A stretch of 64,000 nt of DNA from Hymenobacter jejuensis (GTDB lineage: Bacteria; Bacteroidota; Bacteroidia; Cytophagales; Hymenobacteraceae). The notes beneath the pieces were generated by a model. That model had not been told where the DNA came from, ran no database searches, and was given only the letters and a program-made list of their open reading frames with translations. The stretch spans positions 4,960,001 to 5,024,000 of the forward strand of contig NZ_CP040896.1 of NCBI RefSeq assembly GCF_006337165.1, written 5' to 3'. Shown one piece after another: positions 51,564-60,329 of the stretch. Positions within the stretch are counted from its first letter, which is position 1. The number at the start of each line of letters is the position of its first letter. The translations under genes were made by a program, and so were the position numbers.

Positions 51564-54023
51564 CTAATCGGAGAGCACCTGCTTCATATTCCAGCCGGTG
51601 CCTATTTTGCGGGCTTTGGTATCGGCCCACCGGAAGCTACCGTCGCTACGGCCTTCGTGCCGAAACCATAACAAGTCGTTGGCGGCGTTGATGGCGTAAA
51701 TCACGCCCCCGCCACCCGCAAATACCTGCTTCATGTTCCAGCCCGTACCCACTTTGCGCGCTTTGGTATCAGCCCACTGAAAACTGCCGTCATGGCGTCC
51801 GTCGTGCCGAAACCACAGCAATTCGTCGGTTTGGTTGACGGCGTAGATGATGCCATCGCCACCGGAGAAGACGTGCTTCATGTCCCACCCGGTGCCCACT
51901 TTGCGGGCCTTGGTATCGGCCCACTGAAAACTTCCGTCGTCGCGCCCGTCGTGGCGGAACCAGAGCAGGTCGTTGTTATCGTTGATGGCGTAAAGAATGC
52001 CATCGCCGCCCGAAAACACGTGTTTCATGTTCCAGCCCACGCCTACTTTTCGAGGTTTGTTGTCGGTCCACTTCAGGCTGGCAACCCCACGGCCTTCATG
52101 ACGATGCCACATCAGGTCGCCGGTGTCGGTTACGCCGTACAGGACGCCGTTGCCGCCGGAAAAGATCCGCTTGTAGTTCCAGCCCGTGCTGACCTTTTTA
52201 CCGTCTTCGAATGCCCAGCGGAAACTGCCGTCAGATCGCCCTTCGTGCCGATACCACAGCAAGTCGCCCGTGGTGGTCAGGGCATACATTACATGCGAAA
52301 AGCCCCAGCCCGCTCCTACTTTGCGGGCCTTATCAGCTGCCCACCTGAAACTACCATCGGCGCGGCCTTCGTGCTTAAACCACAGTAAATCAGCGTCTTG
52401 GTTAAACCCATAAATCACGCCGTCGCCGCCCGACAAAACATGTTCGAGGTTCCAGCCGGTCCCAACTTTACGGGCCTTATCATCCGCCCAGCGGAAGCTG
52501 CCGTCGTTGCGTCCGTCGTGCCGAAACCACAGCAGATCGTCGGCATCGTTGATGGCATAGATGACGCCTTCACTGCCCGCAAAGACCTGCTTCATGTTCC
52601 AGCCGGTGCCCACTTTCCGCGGGTTATTGTCGGTCCAGCGGAAGCTGCCGTCCCCGCGTCCGTCGTGGCGGAACCAGAGGAGGTCGTTGTTATCGTTGAT
52701 GGCGTAAAGAATGCCGTCGCCGCCCGAAAACACGTGTTTCATGTTCCACCCCACGCCCACCTTGCGGCCCGCGTTGTCGGCCCATCGGAAACTGCCATCG
52801 CCCCTGCCTTCGTGCCGATACCACAACAAGTCGTTGTTGGGAGTAATCGCGTAGATGACGCCATCACCACCTGAAAAGACGTGTTTCACGTTCCAACCAG
52901 TGCCCACTTTCCGCGGATTATTGTCCGTCCAGCGGAAGCTGCCGTCGGTGCGCCCGTCGTGCCGAAACCACATCAGGTCTCCGTTGTCCATCACGGCATA
53001 GATGACGCCGTCGCCGCCCGAAAACACGTGGGCCAGCTGCGGGTTGAGCCGTGAAAAAGCGAGCGTAACGGCATTGTTGCCTGCATCATACGCCGCTACC
53101 TTCACGGTCACGGCCGCCTGCGGCAAATACATCTGGGCGCCGGCCTGCGCCATCATCGCTCCAATGAGCAGGGTGCTGGCACCCGGTTTGGCGCCGTTGG
53201 TAAGGTGCGCGAGCACCCGTCCGGGGGCGCCGTTCGGAAAGCCCTGATCCCAACCTTGGCGCGCCCGATACTCCACAAGCAAGCGTTGGCTGCCGGCAAG
53301 ACTATCTGCCAAGGCCACCACCGGCGACCCGGCGTAGGCTGTCGGAGGAGCGCCCTGCAAGGGCGTAAGCGCGACGGTTGCCTGGTGAGGAGGCAAGGAA
53401 AGCGCGCCCCTCAAATCGTGCGTTACGTGGGGTTGGGCCAAGTCCAGCCACCCGCAGCCGATCAGGGTTGAGGCAGTCATACCCGGCCCGCCAACGGCAT
53501 GCAAGGGCTCCTCCTCGAAAGTAAACTTGTTGCCCTCATGCCCCATGATGCAATATTGGTCGCCGTACTCTTGAAAGGGCAGGGCGGCAGTGGGCGTATC
53601 CAGGTTGGCATGGGTGGCCCCGTACATGTGGCCCAACTCATGGCCCAAAATGGCTGGGTTTAGGCTTTGCGCCGCCATGTGGTTGTACTTCAGTGGGCCA
53701 GGCGTGTTCCAGGCTGCGCTGTGGGCATCGGCTTTGTCGATCACCAGCACAAAATGGCCATAGGGCGAAAGATCCACTCCCAGCCCCTGCTCCACGAGGG
53801 GCACCACAGTGGCGCCCGCATTGAATTGCAGGGCGTTCCAATCGTCGCTGGTTTGGGGCAGCTCAAACCAGTCGAACACGCGAAATTCGAGTGCCTCCCG
53901 CCCACCCGACTGATCTTGTAAATAGCCGGCCACGTTGGTGGTTAGCTGATGAACGCGATCGCGGGTCAAGGTAGTTACCCGCGGTTCGTTTTTGCACTTT
54001 AGCAACAAGACGGCTAAGTTCAT
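51564..54023 (-). CDS. Metzincin metalloprotease fused to ten tachylectin-2-like beta-propeller blades
   Basis: 819 residues. N-terminal domain (1 to about 200) has the metzincin zinc site HELGHMYGATH, with ligands His128, His132 and His138, Glu129 as base and Gly135, and a Met-turn at Met160 in EYGDQYCIMG; the EYGD..CIMG string resembles gametolysin-type (M11) peptidases. A beta-rich linker reaches residue 329. From 330 to about 813 are ten repeats of 48-49 residues, consensus KHVFSGGDGVIYAI..NNDLLWFRHDGR.DGSF, then W.....RKVGTGWNM, matching tachylectin-2 blades that bind N-acetylglucosamine or N-acetylgalactosamine. Blade 6 has lost its first strand. No signal peptide or sorting tail is visible, so export, if any, is unexplained. 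Confidence 0.88.
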   Translation of the reverse strand: MNLAVLLLKCKNEPRVTTLTRDRVHQLTTNVAGYLQDQSGGREALEFRVFDWFELPQTSDDWNALQFNAGATVVPLVEQGLGVDLSPYGHFVLVIDKADAHSAAWNTPGPLKYNHMAAQSLNPAILGHELGHMYGATHANLDTPTAALPFQEYGDQYCIMGHEGNKFTFEEEPLHAVGGPGMTASTLIGCGWLDLAQPHVTHDLRGALSLPPHQATVALTPLQGAPPTAYAGSPVVALADSLAGSQRLLVEYRARQGWDQGFPNGAPGRVLAHLTNGAKPGASTLLIGAMMAQAGAQMYLPQAAVTVKVAAYDAGNNAVTLAFSRLNPQLAHVFSGGDGVIYAVMDNGDLMWFRHDGRTDGSFRWTDNNPRKVGTGWNVKHVFSGGDGVIYAITPNNDLLWYRHEGRGDGSFRWADNAGRKVGVGWNMKHVFSGGDGILYAINDNNDLLWFRHDGRGDGSFRWTDNNPRKVGTGWNMKQVFAGSEGVIYAINDADDLLWFRHDGRNDGSFRWADDKARKVGTGWNLEHVLSGGDGVIYGFNQDADLLWFKHEGRADGSFRWAADKARKVGAGWGFSHVMYALTTTGDLLWYRHEGRSDGSFRWAFEDGKKVSTGWNYKRIFSGGNGVLYGVTDTGDLMWHRHEGRGVASLKWTDNKPRKVGVGWNMKHVFSGGDGILYAINDNNDLLWFRHDGRDDGSFQWADTKARKVGTGWDMKHVFSGGDGIIYAVNQTDELLWFRHDGRHDGSFQWADTKARKVGTGWNMKQVFAGGGGVIYAINAANDLLWFRHEGRSDGSFRWADTKARKIGTGWNMKQVLSD
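51585..53036 (-). repeat. Ten tandem coding repeats of about 146 bp (propeller blades)
   Basis: DNA-level repeats follow the protein blades; several neighbours differ at few positions (for example blades 3 and 8, which share long identical stretches around 51960-52020 and 52660-52740), implying recent duplication or gene conversion. Confidence 0.85.
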
Positions 54024-54609
54024 GATCTATAGATTAAAGCGATTCCTCTACTCGATTCTCTCCAGTGCTTTCATTGGGCGCTCAGCCCAGTCGCAAAGCA
54101 ACAAAGTACAATTTATTATTAGTAAATTAAAATATATAATTTTTATAATTCATGTTGAACGGTAGCCCGAACGGGCACGCGGGGCATGGATTCACGGGCA
54201 AGTCGCGAGAAGTGCAAGCGCTTGGCGTACCGCAGCAATGCGGCAAGCCTTTTCTTATATAACTATCTATATATCAATTGCTTATAAACAAGACCGCATA
54301 CTACCTCATAGAATTTAAGGCCACTGCAGGCTGATAGTTGTCTGGAAGCGTTGATGCGAAGAACCGTCGAGCGCTTTCGCTTGGGCGATTACTGAATTTT
54401 GCCGCTACGTATTTATACAAATGCTTCGCTGTTTGCTTACGGCGGCGGCCAAATTTTCGGCTCAGGCTATATCCCAGCGCCAGCTTAGCGGAGCCCGTTT
54501 GGCGACTTCAGCCTGAACCGTAACGTTAGGCCGCAAGGCCGCGTTGAACCGATCACCCCGCCGGCTTCCTCGGTGCCCCTCCCCCAACCAAACCGCCTGC
54601 TTTCTTTCT
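54024..54609. other. Intergenic region upstream of the alcohol dehydrogenase gene
   Basis: AT-rich at 54105-54150 and 54250-54290. A GC-rich folded block at 54448-54545 includes the inverted repeat CGGCTCAGGCT/AGCCTGAACCG and the hairpin GGCC-GCAA-GGCC. A 61-codon open frame at 54338-54523 has no protein-like character and is not annotated. Confidence 0.5.
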
Positions 54610-55689
54610 ATGCAAACTTTCCCCACGAAAGCCTACGGAGCCACGGGCTCTGTATTCAACAAACTTGCGCCCATGGACATCGAGCGCGCGGCTCCGAAAG
54701 CCGACGAAGTGCACATCGACATCCTGTATTGCGGCGTTTGCCACTCCGACCTGCACCAAGTAAAAAACGACTGGCACAATACCATTTACCCCTGCGTGCC
54801 CGGCCACGAAATCATCGGTCGGGTGGTCGAGGCGGGCAGCAGCGTGACCAAGTTTCGGGTCGGCGACCTGGTAGGCGTCGGCTGCATGATCGACTCGTGC
54901 GGCGTGTGCCCGGCCTGCCAGGAAAAAGAAGAAAACTACTGCGAAGGCCCCGTGAGCTGGACGGCAACCTACAACGGCTACATGAAGCCGCAGAACAAGG
55001 ACTTCAACACGTTTGGCGGCTACTCGACCAACATTGTGGTGAAAGAAGACTTTGTGTTGCGCATCCCTGAGGGCCTGGATCCGCAGGCGGCGGCGCCCAT
55101 CCTGTGTGCCGGCATCACTACCTATTCGCCGCTGAAATACTGGAAGGTGGGCCCCGGCCAGAGCGTGGCCGTGGTGGGCATTGGCGGGTTGGGCCACATG
55201 GCCGTGCAGCTCGCGCGGGCCCTGGGCGCCTCCGTCACGGCCGTTACGCGCGACAAGGAAAAGCAAGCCGACGCCGAGAAACTAGGCGCCCACGAGGTCC
55301 TTATTTCGTCGGACGCGGCCGCCATGAAGGCCCACGAGCTGAAGTTCGATTTCATACTTATCACCATTCCCGACGCCTTCGAGGTGAACGACTACGTCAA
55401 GCTGGCCAAGCGCAACGGCGTGATCACGACCGTAGGCTTGCTGGGCCCTTACAAAGCGCCGCTCGACAACCAGGAAGTAGCTATGCACCGGCGGTCTGTG
55501 GCCGGTTCCATCATCGGGGGCATTGCCGAAACGCAGGAAGTGCTGGAGTTCTGCGCCGAGCATAACATTTTGCCGGAAGTGGAAATGATCAAGATGCAGG
55601 ACATCAACGACGCCTTCGACAAGATGCAGGACGAAGAAGTACGCTTCCGCTACGTCATCGATATGCAATCCCTGAAAGGCTCCGAATAG
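54610..55689 (+). CDS. Zinc-dependent NAD(P) alcohol dehydrogenase
   Basis: 359 residues from the ATG at 54610; an upstream frame extension to 54544 is not conserved. Medium-chain dehydrogenase of the cinnamyl-alcohol-dehydrogenase/YahK group. Catalytic zinc ligands are in CGVCHSD and PGHEIIGRV; the structural zinc cysteines are in CGVCPACQEKEENYC. Rossmann motif VVGIGGLGHMAVQLA, with a TRDKEK segment in the position that favours NADPH. It reduces aldehydes, broad specificity likely. Followed after 60 bases by an SDR on the same strand, so the two may be co-expressed. Confidence 0.93.
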   Translation: MQTFPTKAYGATGSVFNKLAPMDIERAAPKADEVHIDILYCGVCHSDLHQVKNDWHNTIYPCVPGHEIIGRVVEAGSSVTKFRVGDLVGVGCMIDSCGVCPACQEKEENYCEGPVSWTATYNGYMKPQNKDFNTFGGYSTNIVVKEDFVLRIPEGLDPQAAAPILCAGITTYSPLKYWKVGPGQSVAVVGIGGLGHMAVQLARALGASVTAVTRDKEKQADAEKLGAHEVLISSDAAAMKAHELKFDFILITIPDAFEVNDYVKLAKRNGVITTVGLLGPYKAPLDNQEVAMHRRSVAGSIIGGIAETQEVLEFCAEHNILPEVEMIKMQDINDAFDKMQDEEVRFRYVIDMQSLKGSE

Positions 55690-55749
55690 CCATTCGGCAG
55701 CCCAAATCAATTCTACCAAACCAACCAGAGCCAACCATCACCTGACACC

Positions 55750-56757
55750 ATGAACGAAGAAAATAAATTCAGCCGACGCCAAGTTATCAACGGACTGGGC
55801 GCCGGCTTGGCCGTGGCGGCCGTGGCGCCGATTCTGCCGGCCGAAGGCGCGCCCTTGCCCGCCGAATCGGCGGCCGCTCCCCTCACCGATCCTACCACCA
55901 AATACCCCAAGCCGCCCTTCAAAGGCCAGTCGCAGCCCTGGCCGGGGCTAGCGGGCCAGATGGACCCGCGGCCCGACCACGGCGAAACCAGCTACAAAGG
56001 CTCCGGCCGTCTGGCCGGGCGTAAGGCCCTGATCACGGGCGGCGACTCGGGCATGGGCCGTGCCGCGGCCATCGCGTATGCGCGCGAAGGAGCCGACGTG
56101 GCCATCAACTACCTGCCGGCCGAAGAAGCGGACGCCAAAGAAGTCATTGCCCTTATCAAGAAAGAGGGCCGCAAGGGCATTGCCATTCCGGGCGACTTGC
56201 GCGATGAGGCGTTTTGCAAAAAGCTAGTCGATGAGGCCGTACGCGGACTGGGCGGACTCGATATTGTGGTGAGCAACGCGGGCCGGCAACAGGCGCATGC
56301 CTCCATCCTCGACATCTCGACCGAGCAGTTTGACTGGACGATGAAGACCAACATTTACGCGCCTTTCTGGATCATCAAAGCGGCCTTGCCGCATTTGCAG
56401 CCCGGCTCGGCCATCATCGGCACCACTTCCGAGCAGGCCACCGACCCTTCCGCGGATTTATACGATTACGCCCAGACCAAGGCGGCGACTACCAATTTTG
56501 TGCGCTCCCTGGCCAAGCAGCTGGCGCCGAAAGGCATCCGCGTCAACGGCGTGGCGCCGGGCCCCATCTGGACGCCCCTGCAAGTCAGCGGGGGAGCTAC
56601 GCAGGAAAAGCTGAAAAACTTCGGGGGCGACACGCCCATGGCCCGGCCCGGCCAACCCGCGGAGCTGGCGTCTATTTACGTGCAGCTGGCCGCCAGCGAC
56701 GCCAGCTATGCCACCGGCCAAGTCTACGGATCGGCAGGCGGCAAGGGCATGCCATAA
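55750..56757 (+). CDS. SDR-family oxidoreductase with twin-arginine signal
   Basis: 335 residues. Starts with a Tat-type signal: FSRRQVINGLGAGLAVAAVAPILPAEGAP. After a Pro-rich linker comes the extension YPKPPFKGQSQPWPGL...MDPRPDHGETSYKGSGRL typical of the YhdF/YhxC (general stress protein 39) group, then the classical SDR: TGGDSGMGRAAAIAYAREG, NAG in VVSNAGRQQ, Ser in GTTSEQA, YDYAQTKAA with the Tyr and Lys, PGPIWTP. Substrate unknown. Export by Tat would fit a cofactor-loaded enzyme, but most relatives are cytoplasmic. Confidence 0.88.
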   Translation: MNEENKFSRRQVINGLGAGLAVAAVAPILPAEGAPLPAESAAAPLTDPTTKYPKPPFKGQSQPWPGLAGQMDPRPDHGETSYKGSGRLAGRKALITGGDSGMGRAAAIAYAREGADVAINYLPAEEADAKEVIALIKKEGRKGIAIPGDLRDEAFCKKLVDEAVRGLGGLDIVVSNAGRQQAHASILDISTEQFDWTMKTNIYAPFWIIKAALPHLQPGSAIIGTTSEQATDPSADLYDYAQTKAATTNFVRSLAKQLAPKGIRVNGVAPGPIWTPLQVSGGATQEKLKNFGGDTPMARPGQPAELASIYVQLAASDASYATGQVYGSAGGKGMP

Positions 56758-56782
56758 CTATCTGATTATCATATAGTTATTA

Positions 56783-56818
56783 AAATAAATGCTACAGCAC
56801 ATGCTGTAGCATTTATTT
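56783..56818 (+). terminator. Terminator of the ADH-SDR pair
   Basis: Seventeen-bp perfect stem AAATAAATGCTACAGCA and complement with a 2-base centre; preceded by a small AT-rich inverted repeat AACTAT..GATTATC..ATAGTT at 56756-56778. Confidence 0.75.
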
Positions 56819-56825
56819 ATCGCCG

Positions 56826-56869
56826 AAGCACAAAACCGGGCGAGCCTAGGCTCGCCCGGTTTTGTGCTT
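56826..56869 (-). terminator. 44-bp perfect loopless palindrome, terminator of the GH106 operon
   Basis: Bases 56826-56847 are the exact reverse complement of 56848-56869; the core is ACCGGGCGAGCCT and its complement. It lies 17 bases past the GH106 stop. Confidence 0.8.
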
Positions 56870-56886
56870 TTGGGCGCATAGTCCGC

Positions 56887-59800
56887 TTATTGGATGCGTC
56901 TTTCCTGTTTCAGAATCACGACCGGCCCCAGCAGCCCCGAGGGCAAAGGCGGCGGCACAGGCAAGACGTTTCCGAAAATGGCGTTGGTAGCGAAGGTAGC
57001 ACGTTGGCCCACGGGCAGGCGGGCGTCGCCGGCATGCCGATTGGTCCAGAGGTTGGTAACTTTTACTTCCAGCTTGTTGGTGCCCGCTTTCACGGCCGGG
57101 CTGATGTCGACTACGAACGGAGCTTTCCAGAGAATGCCCAGCGGCTGACCGTTCAGGCTGACTTCCGCGATTTCCTTCACCTCCCCCAGATCCAGCAGCA
57201 GCTTGCCGCCGAGCGCTTTCTTAGCCACCTTAAATTCGTGCTGGTACGTGGCAGTACCAGAGAAATAGCGCAGCGTACTGTCGCCCGAGGCCGTCCACGA
57301 CTGTAGCGCAGCGGGCCGCCATAACGTGGTGTTATTAAACAATTTAGGAAAGCTCACCTGCCAATTTCCGGCCAGCGTCTGCACGGGCGTCGGCACGGCG
57401 TAAGGCACAGCCGCCGAAGATGCCGTGGCGGCCTGCCGAAACACCACGAACACCGACCCGTAGGGCTCCAGCCGCAAGGGCACCGTTGTGAACCCGTCGG
57501 CGATTTGGTAGCTCACCGGCTCCCGCAAGCCCGTATCGGGGTGCCAGAGCTCCGGCACGAGGCCCGTCACGCGGAAGCGCACGTCCAGGTTTTCCGGCTG
57601 ATACTGCTGGTTGGCCACAAAATAGACGTGCTGCCCCTGGTCCTGGCGGTGAATCCAGCTCAAGGTCGTGTTGAGATGGGGCTTGCTGTAGGCCAAGTCT
57701 TCGGGTGTTTGCAGCGCCATCAGGACGTCGGCCAGCGGTTTGCCCCAGTACACACGACCTAAGCCGTAGGTATTCAGCAGGTTAGCCTGACCGTCGGTGC
57801 CTCCCCAAAGCTCGGTAGCCAAGGTGCGCACCTGCGTATCCACGGCGGGGTAACCGGCCAAACCCGGCGAGGCCACCGGCTTCGGACCCGACACGACCAG
57901 GCCCGCGGCCACCAGCTCCTGCAGTTTTTGCAGCAGCGGCAGCGTCGTCTTGGTGAGGCGATCGGGCAGCACCAGCACGCGGTAACTCATGCCGCTGCCC
58001 AGCACCAGGCGGCCATTTTCGACTTTGGCTGTGGCCAGCACTTCGGCATTGACGTAGTCGAACTTGTAACCCTCGGGCACGGCTGGGCGCTGGGCCTGCC
58101 AGAACGGGGCCGCGGTGGGCGCGTCCTCGCCGATAAAGTAGGCCACGTCGCCCACAAACTGCCCTTGCTGCAACAGGTACGAACAGCGGGCCAGGTAGGC
58201 ATTCCAGGCCACGGCCTGCTCGGCCCAAGTGTTCTGGCGGGTATAGTTCTGGCCGAAAATAGCCAGCGTAATGCCCGGTTTAAGGCTGTCGAGCGGCTGG
58301 TGCACAGAGGTATGGATCACGAAGCGGTTCACCCCCAGGCCCAGATAGTGGTCGGCCATGTACTTAAGGTAGGCGGGCGGGCCGTAGGGCCGCGAGACGT
58401 CGGTAAAGGACTCAGTGGCAATGATGGGCTTGCCGTAGATGTGGGCGGCCGAAGCGGCTTCCAACACGTCGGCCTGATGCTCGGCGCGGAACCCACCGGG
58501 GTTTTCCGTCCAAAATTCGGCCATCGGAATGTCCACCCGGCCCTTGCTTTTGAGGCCGTCGCCGAGCGTGCCCAGGGCCGCCCCAGGCGCTTCGGCGTAG
58601 AGCTTGATGCCTTTTTTATGGGCCAGCTCGGCAATGGTGGTGTAGTGGTTGTCGGCCAAAAGGTCGGAAATCGTGCGGCGCCAGTCCCACAAAAAACGGT
58701 CGCTGACCTCGGCGCTGCCCACCACCCGACCGGCCAGCACCGGCAGGAAGGGCGTGGCCGAGTAGCCGTTGCGGGCGTTAAACTCGCGTAGCATCTGGTC
58801 GGTCCAGTTTTGCACGCCGGCTTCCCAGCTATCAAGCAGCAGGTATTGCGGGCCAGGCTGGTCACCTACGGCTTTGAGGTAGGGTGCCAAGTAGTTTTCT
58901 AAGTAACTGGTAACGTGCGCTTTACTAAACTTATCAACCTCCAGCCCAGTTAGCTCGGGCGGGGCCGGGTGGTTGGTGATGCCAGTGAGTGAGTAGCCCA
59001 TGCGCAGGATGGCCCAACGGCCGGCCGGCACCTGCCAATCGAGCGAGCCGTCGGGCCGCATCCGGCTGGTTAGGTCTATTACCTGGCCCAACGGTACTGC
59101 GCTGGTTGTGAGGGCAGTAGGCACCGACTGGTACTCGTACATTAGGCCAAAAGCTGCTTGGTCTTCCCAGCGGTTTACGCGCGCGCCGGCCAGCACTTCT
59201 ATTTCGCTTATGGCATACTCTGTCGGAGGCTTGGTGTTGCCCAGCACCGCATTCAGGCCCGCCGAAATGTCGTAGATATCCTTGGCCACCGGCCGCAGCT
59301 CAACCCGAAAGAACCGCGCCGTAGTAGCCGGGAAGGAATACGTCAGCTGCGGCGCGGGCCGGTGCACGGCGCCTGGCAGCGTAGTCAGGGGCCAGAAATT
59401 CTTCCCGTCGTTGCTGGCCATTACCTGCCCGCTGGCGGGTACGGGATTGAACCCGCCCAGCAGGTGGGCGCCCACCGTCACGGCTTCCGCCCGAAAAGGC
59501 TGGGCAAACTCAAGCTGGACCCACGCGGTATTGGTGCCGGGCGCCACCTTTACGATCGTACTCGTACTCAGCCGGCCATCGGTGAGTGAGGTCAGGTTGG
59601 CCTTGCCGTCGCTGGCCGTAAGCGTGGGCTTGCGCTCGCGCATGGGCACGTCGGTGGCCGGCAGCCGGTAGGCGACCACCGAAAAATCTTTATAGAACGA
59701 CGGCGGCTTGGGGGCATCGGGGCCCGCCTGCGGGTCGACTAAGGCGGCGTCCTGCATTGGGCCAGCCACGGCGGGCGGGGCAGATAGCTTGCCCCGGAAA

Positions 59801-60240
59801 AGCTGGCCGCCCGTTACGCGGGTTTCGCTCCACACCACTTTTTTCATGGCTTCGGCAGGCGACACCATTGGTCCGCCGGTTTCGCTCCAGCCGCCAGCCG
59901 CCGAGAGCGTCCACTCCAAGCCCAAGCGCTTGGCCTCGGCGGCGGTGTGGTGAAGGGCGTCTTTCCACACCTCGGACCCGTAGACCACGGGGGTTTTCAC
60001 TAAGCGCGGCGTGCCCAGGTTGGCTTCAAACTGCTGCATGCCGCCAATGCCCACGCGCTGCATCCACTCCAAGTCTTTGGTGATGCCTTCCTTGGTTACG
60101 TTGCCGTTCATCCAATGCCACCACACCCGGGGCTTGGCCGACTGAGGCGGAGCCTGAAAAGCCGCTTGCCACTCCGCGGGCGTTTGCGCCTGAATGGCAG
60201 TCGAGAGCAACAGGCAAAGGGCTGTGTATGAATACTTCAT
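56887..60240 (-). CDS. GH106 alpha-L-rhamnosidase
   Basis: 1117 residues from the ATG at 60240, starting a signal peptide MKYSYTALCLLLSTAIQAQ; a TTG at 60252 is in frame. The opening PRVWWHWMNGNVTKEGITKDLEWMQRVGIGGMQQF is the hallmark of GH106, an inverting family that removes terminal L-rhamnose from rhamnogalacturonan and related glycans. A barrel with beta-sandwich insertions follows (about 150-350 has an F5/8-type discoidin-like part, FAQPFRAEAVTVGAHLLGG), and the C-terminal jelly-roll begins near residue 950 (GEVKEIAEVSLNGQPLGILWKAPF). Last gene of a four-gene minus-strand operon, 89 bases after the nucleoside hydrolase gene. Confidence 0.9.
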   Translation of the reverse strand: MKYSYTALCLLLSTAIQAQTPAEWQAAFQAPPQSAKPRVWWHWMNGNVTKEGITKDLEWMQRVGIGGMQQFEANLGTPRLVKTPVVYGSEVWKDALHHTAAEAKRLGLEWTLSAAGGWSETGGPMVSPAEAMKKVVWSETRVTGGQLFRGKLSAPPAVAGPMQDAALVDPQAGPDAPKPPSFYKDFSVVAYRLPATDVPMRERKPTLTASDGKANLTSLTDGRLSTSTIVKVAPGTNTAWVQLEFAQPFRAEAVTVGAHLLGGFNPVPASGQVMASNDGKNFWPLTTLPGAVHRPAPQLTYSFPATTARFFRVELRPVAKDIYDISAGLNAVLGNTKPPTEYAISEIEVLAGARVNRWEDQAAFGLMYEYQSVPTALTTSAVPLGQVIDLTSRMRPDGSLDWQVPAGRWAILRMGYSLTGITNHPAPPELTGLEVDKFSKAHVTSYLENYLAPYLKAVGDQPGPQYLLLDSWEAGVQNWTDQMLREFNARNGYSATPFLPVLAGRVVGSAEVSDRFLWDWRRTISDLLADNHYTTIAELAHKKGIKLYAEAPGAALGTLGDGLKSKGRVDIPMAEFWTENPGGFRAEHQADVLEAASAAHIYGKPIIATESFTDVSRPYGPPAYLKYMADHYLGLGVNRFVIHTSVHQPLDSLKPGITLAIFGQNYTRQNTWAEQAVAWNAYLARCSYLLQQGQFVGDVAYFIGEDAPTAAPFWQAQRPAVPEGYKFDYVNAEVLATAKVENGRLVLGSGMSYRVLVLPDRLTKTTLPLLQKLQELVAAGLVVSGPKPVASPGLAGYPAVDTQVRTLATELWGGTDGQANLLNTYGLGRVYWGKPLADVLMALQTPEDLAYSKPHLNTTLSWIHRQDQGQHVYFVANQQYQPENLDVRFRVTGLVPELWHPDTGLREPVSYQIADGFTTVPLRLEPYGSVFVVFRQAATASSAAVPYAVPTPVQTLAGNWQVSFPKLFNNTTLWRPAALQSWTASGDSTLRYFSGTATYQHEFKVAKKALGGKLLLDLGEVKEIAEVSLNGQPLGILWKAPFVVDISPAVKAGTNKLEVKVTNLWTNRHAGDARLPVGQRATFATNAIFGNVLPVPPPLPSGLLGPVVILKQERRIQ

Positions 60241-60329
60241 GGGTGGAGGCAAGTTGAGTAAATGCCGCAGGGAGTGAACGTTATCGACGTTTTTCCGAAT
60301 TGTAGAGCAGTAGCTGCGCGCGAGGCGAG

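Noticed and set aside
51585..53036. CRISPR-like or satellite array
   Set aside because: The regular repeats are in frame and encode propeller blades; there are no spacers, and no CRISPR array or cas gene was seen in the window.
54338..54523. 61-codon open frame upstream of the ADH gene
   Set aside because: Arg/Leu-rich with no motif, and it overlaps strongly folded DNA; more likely noncoding.
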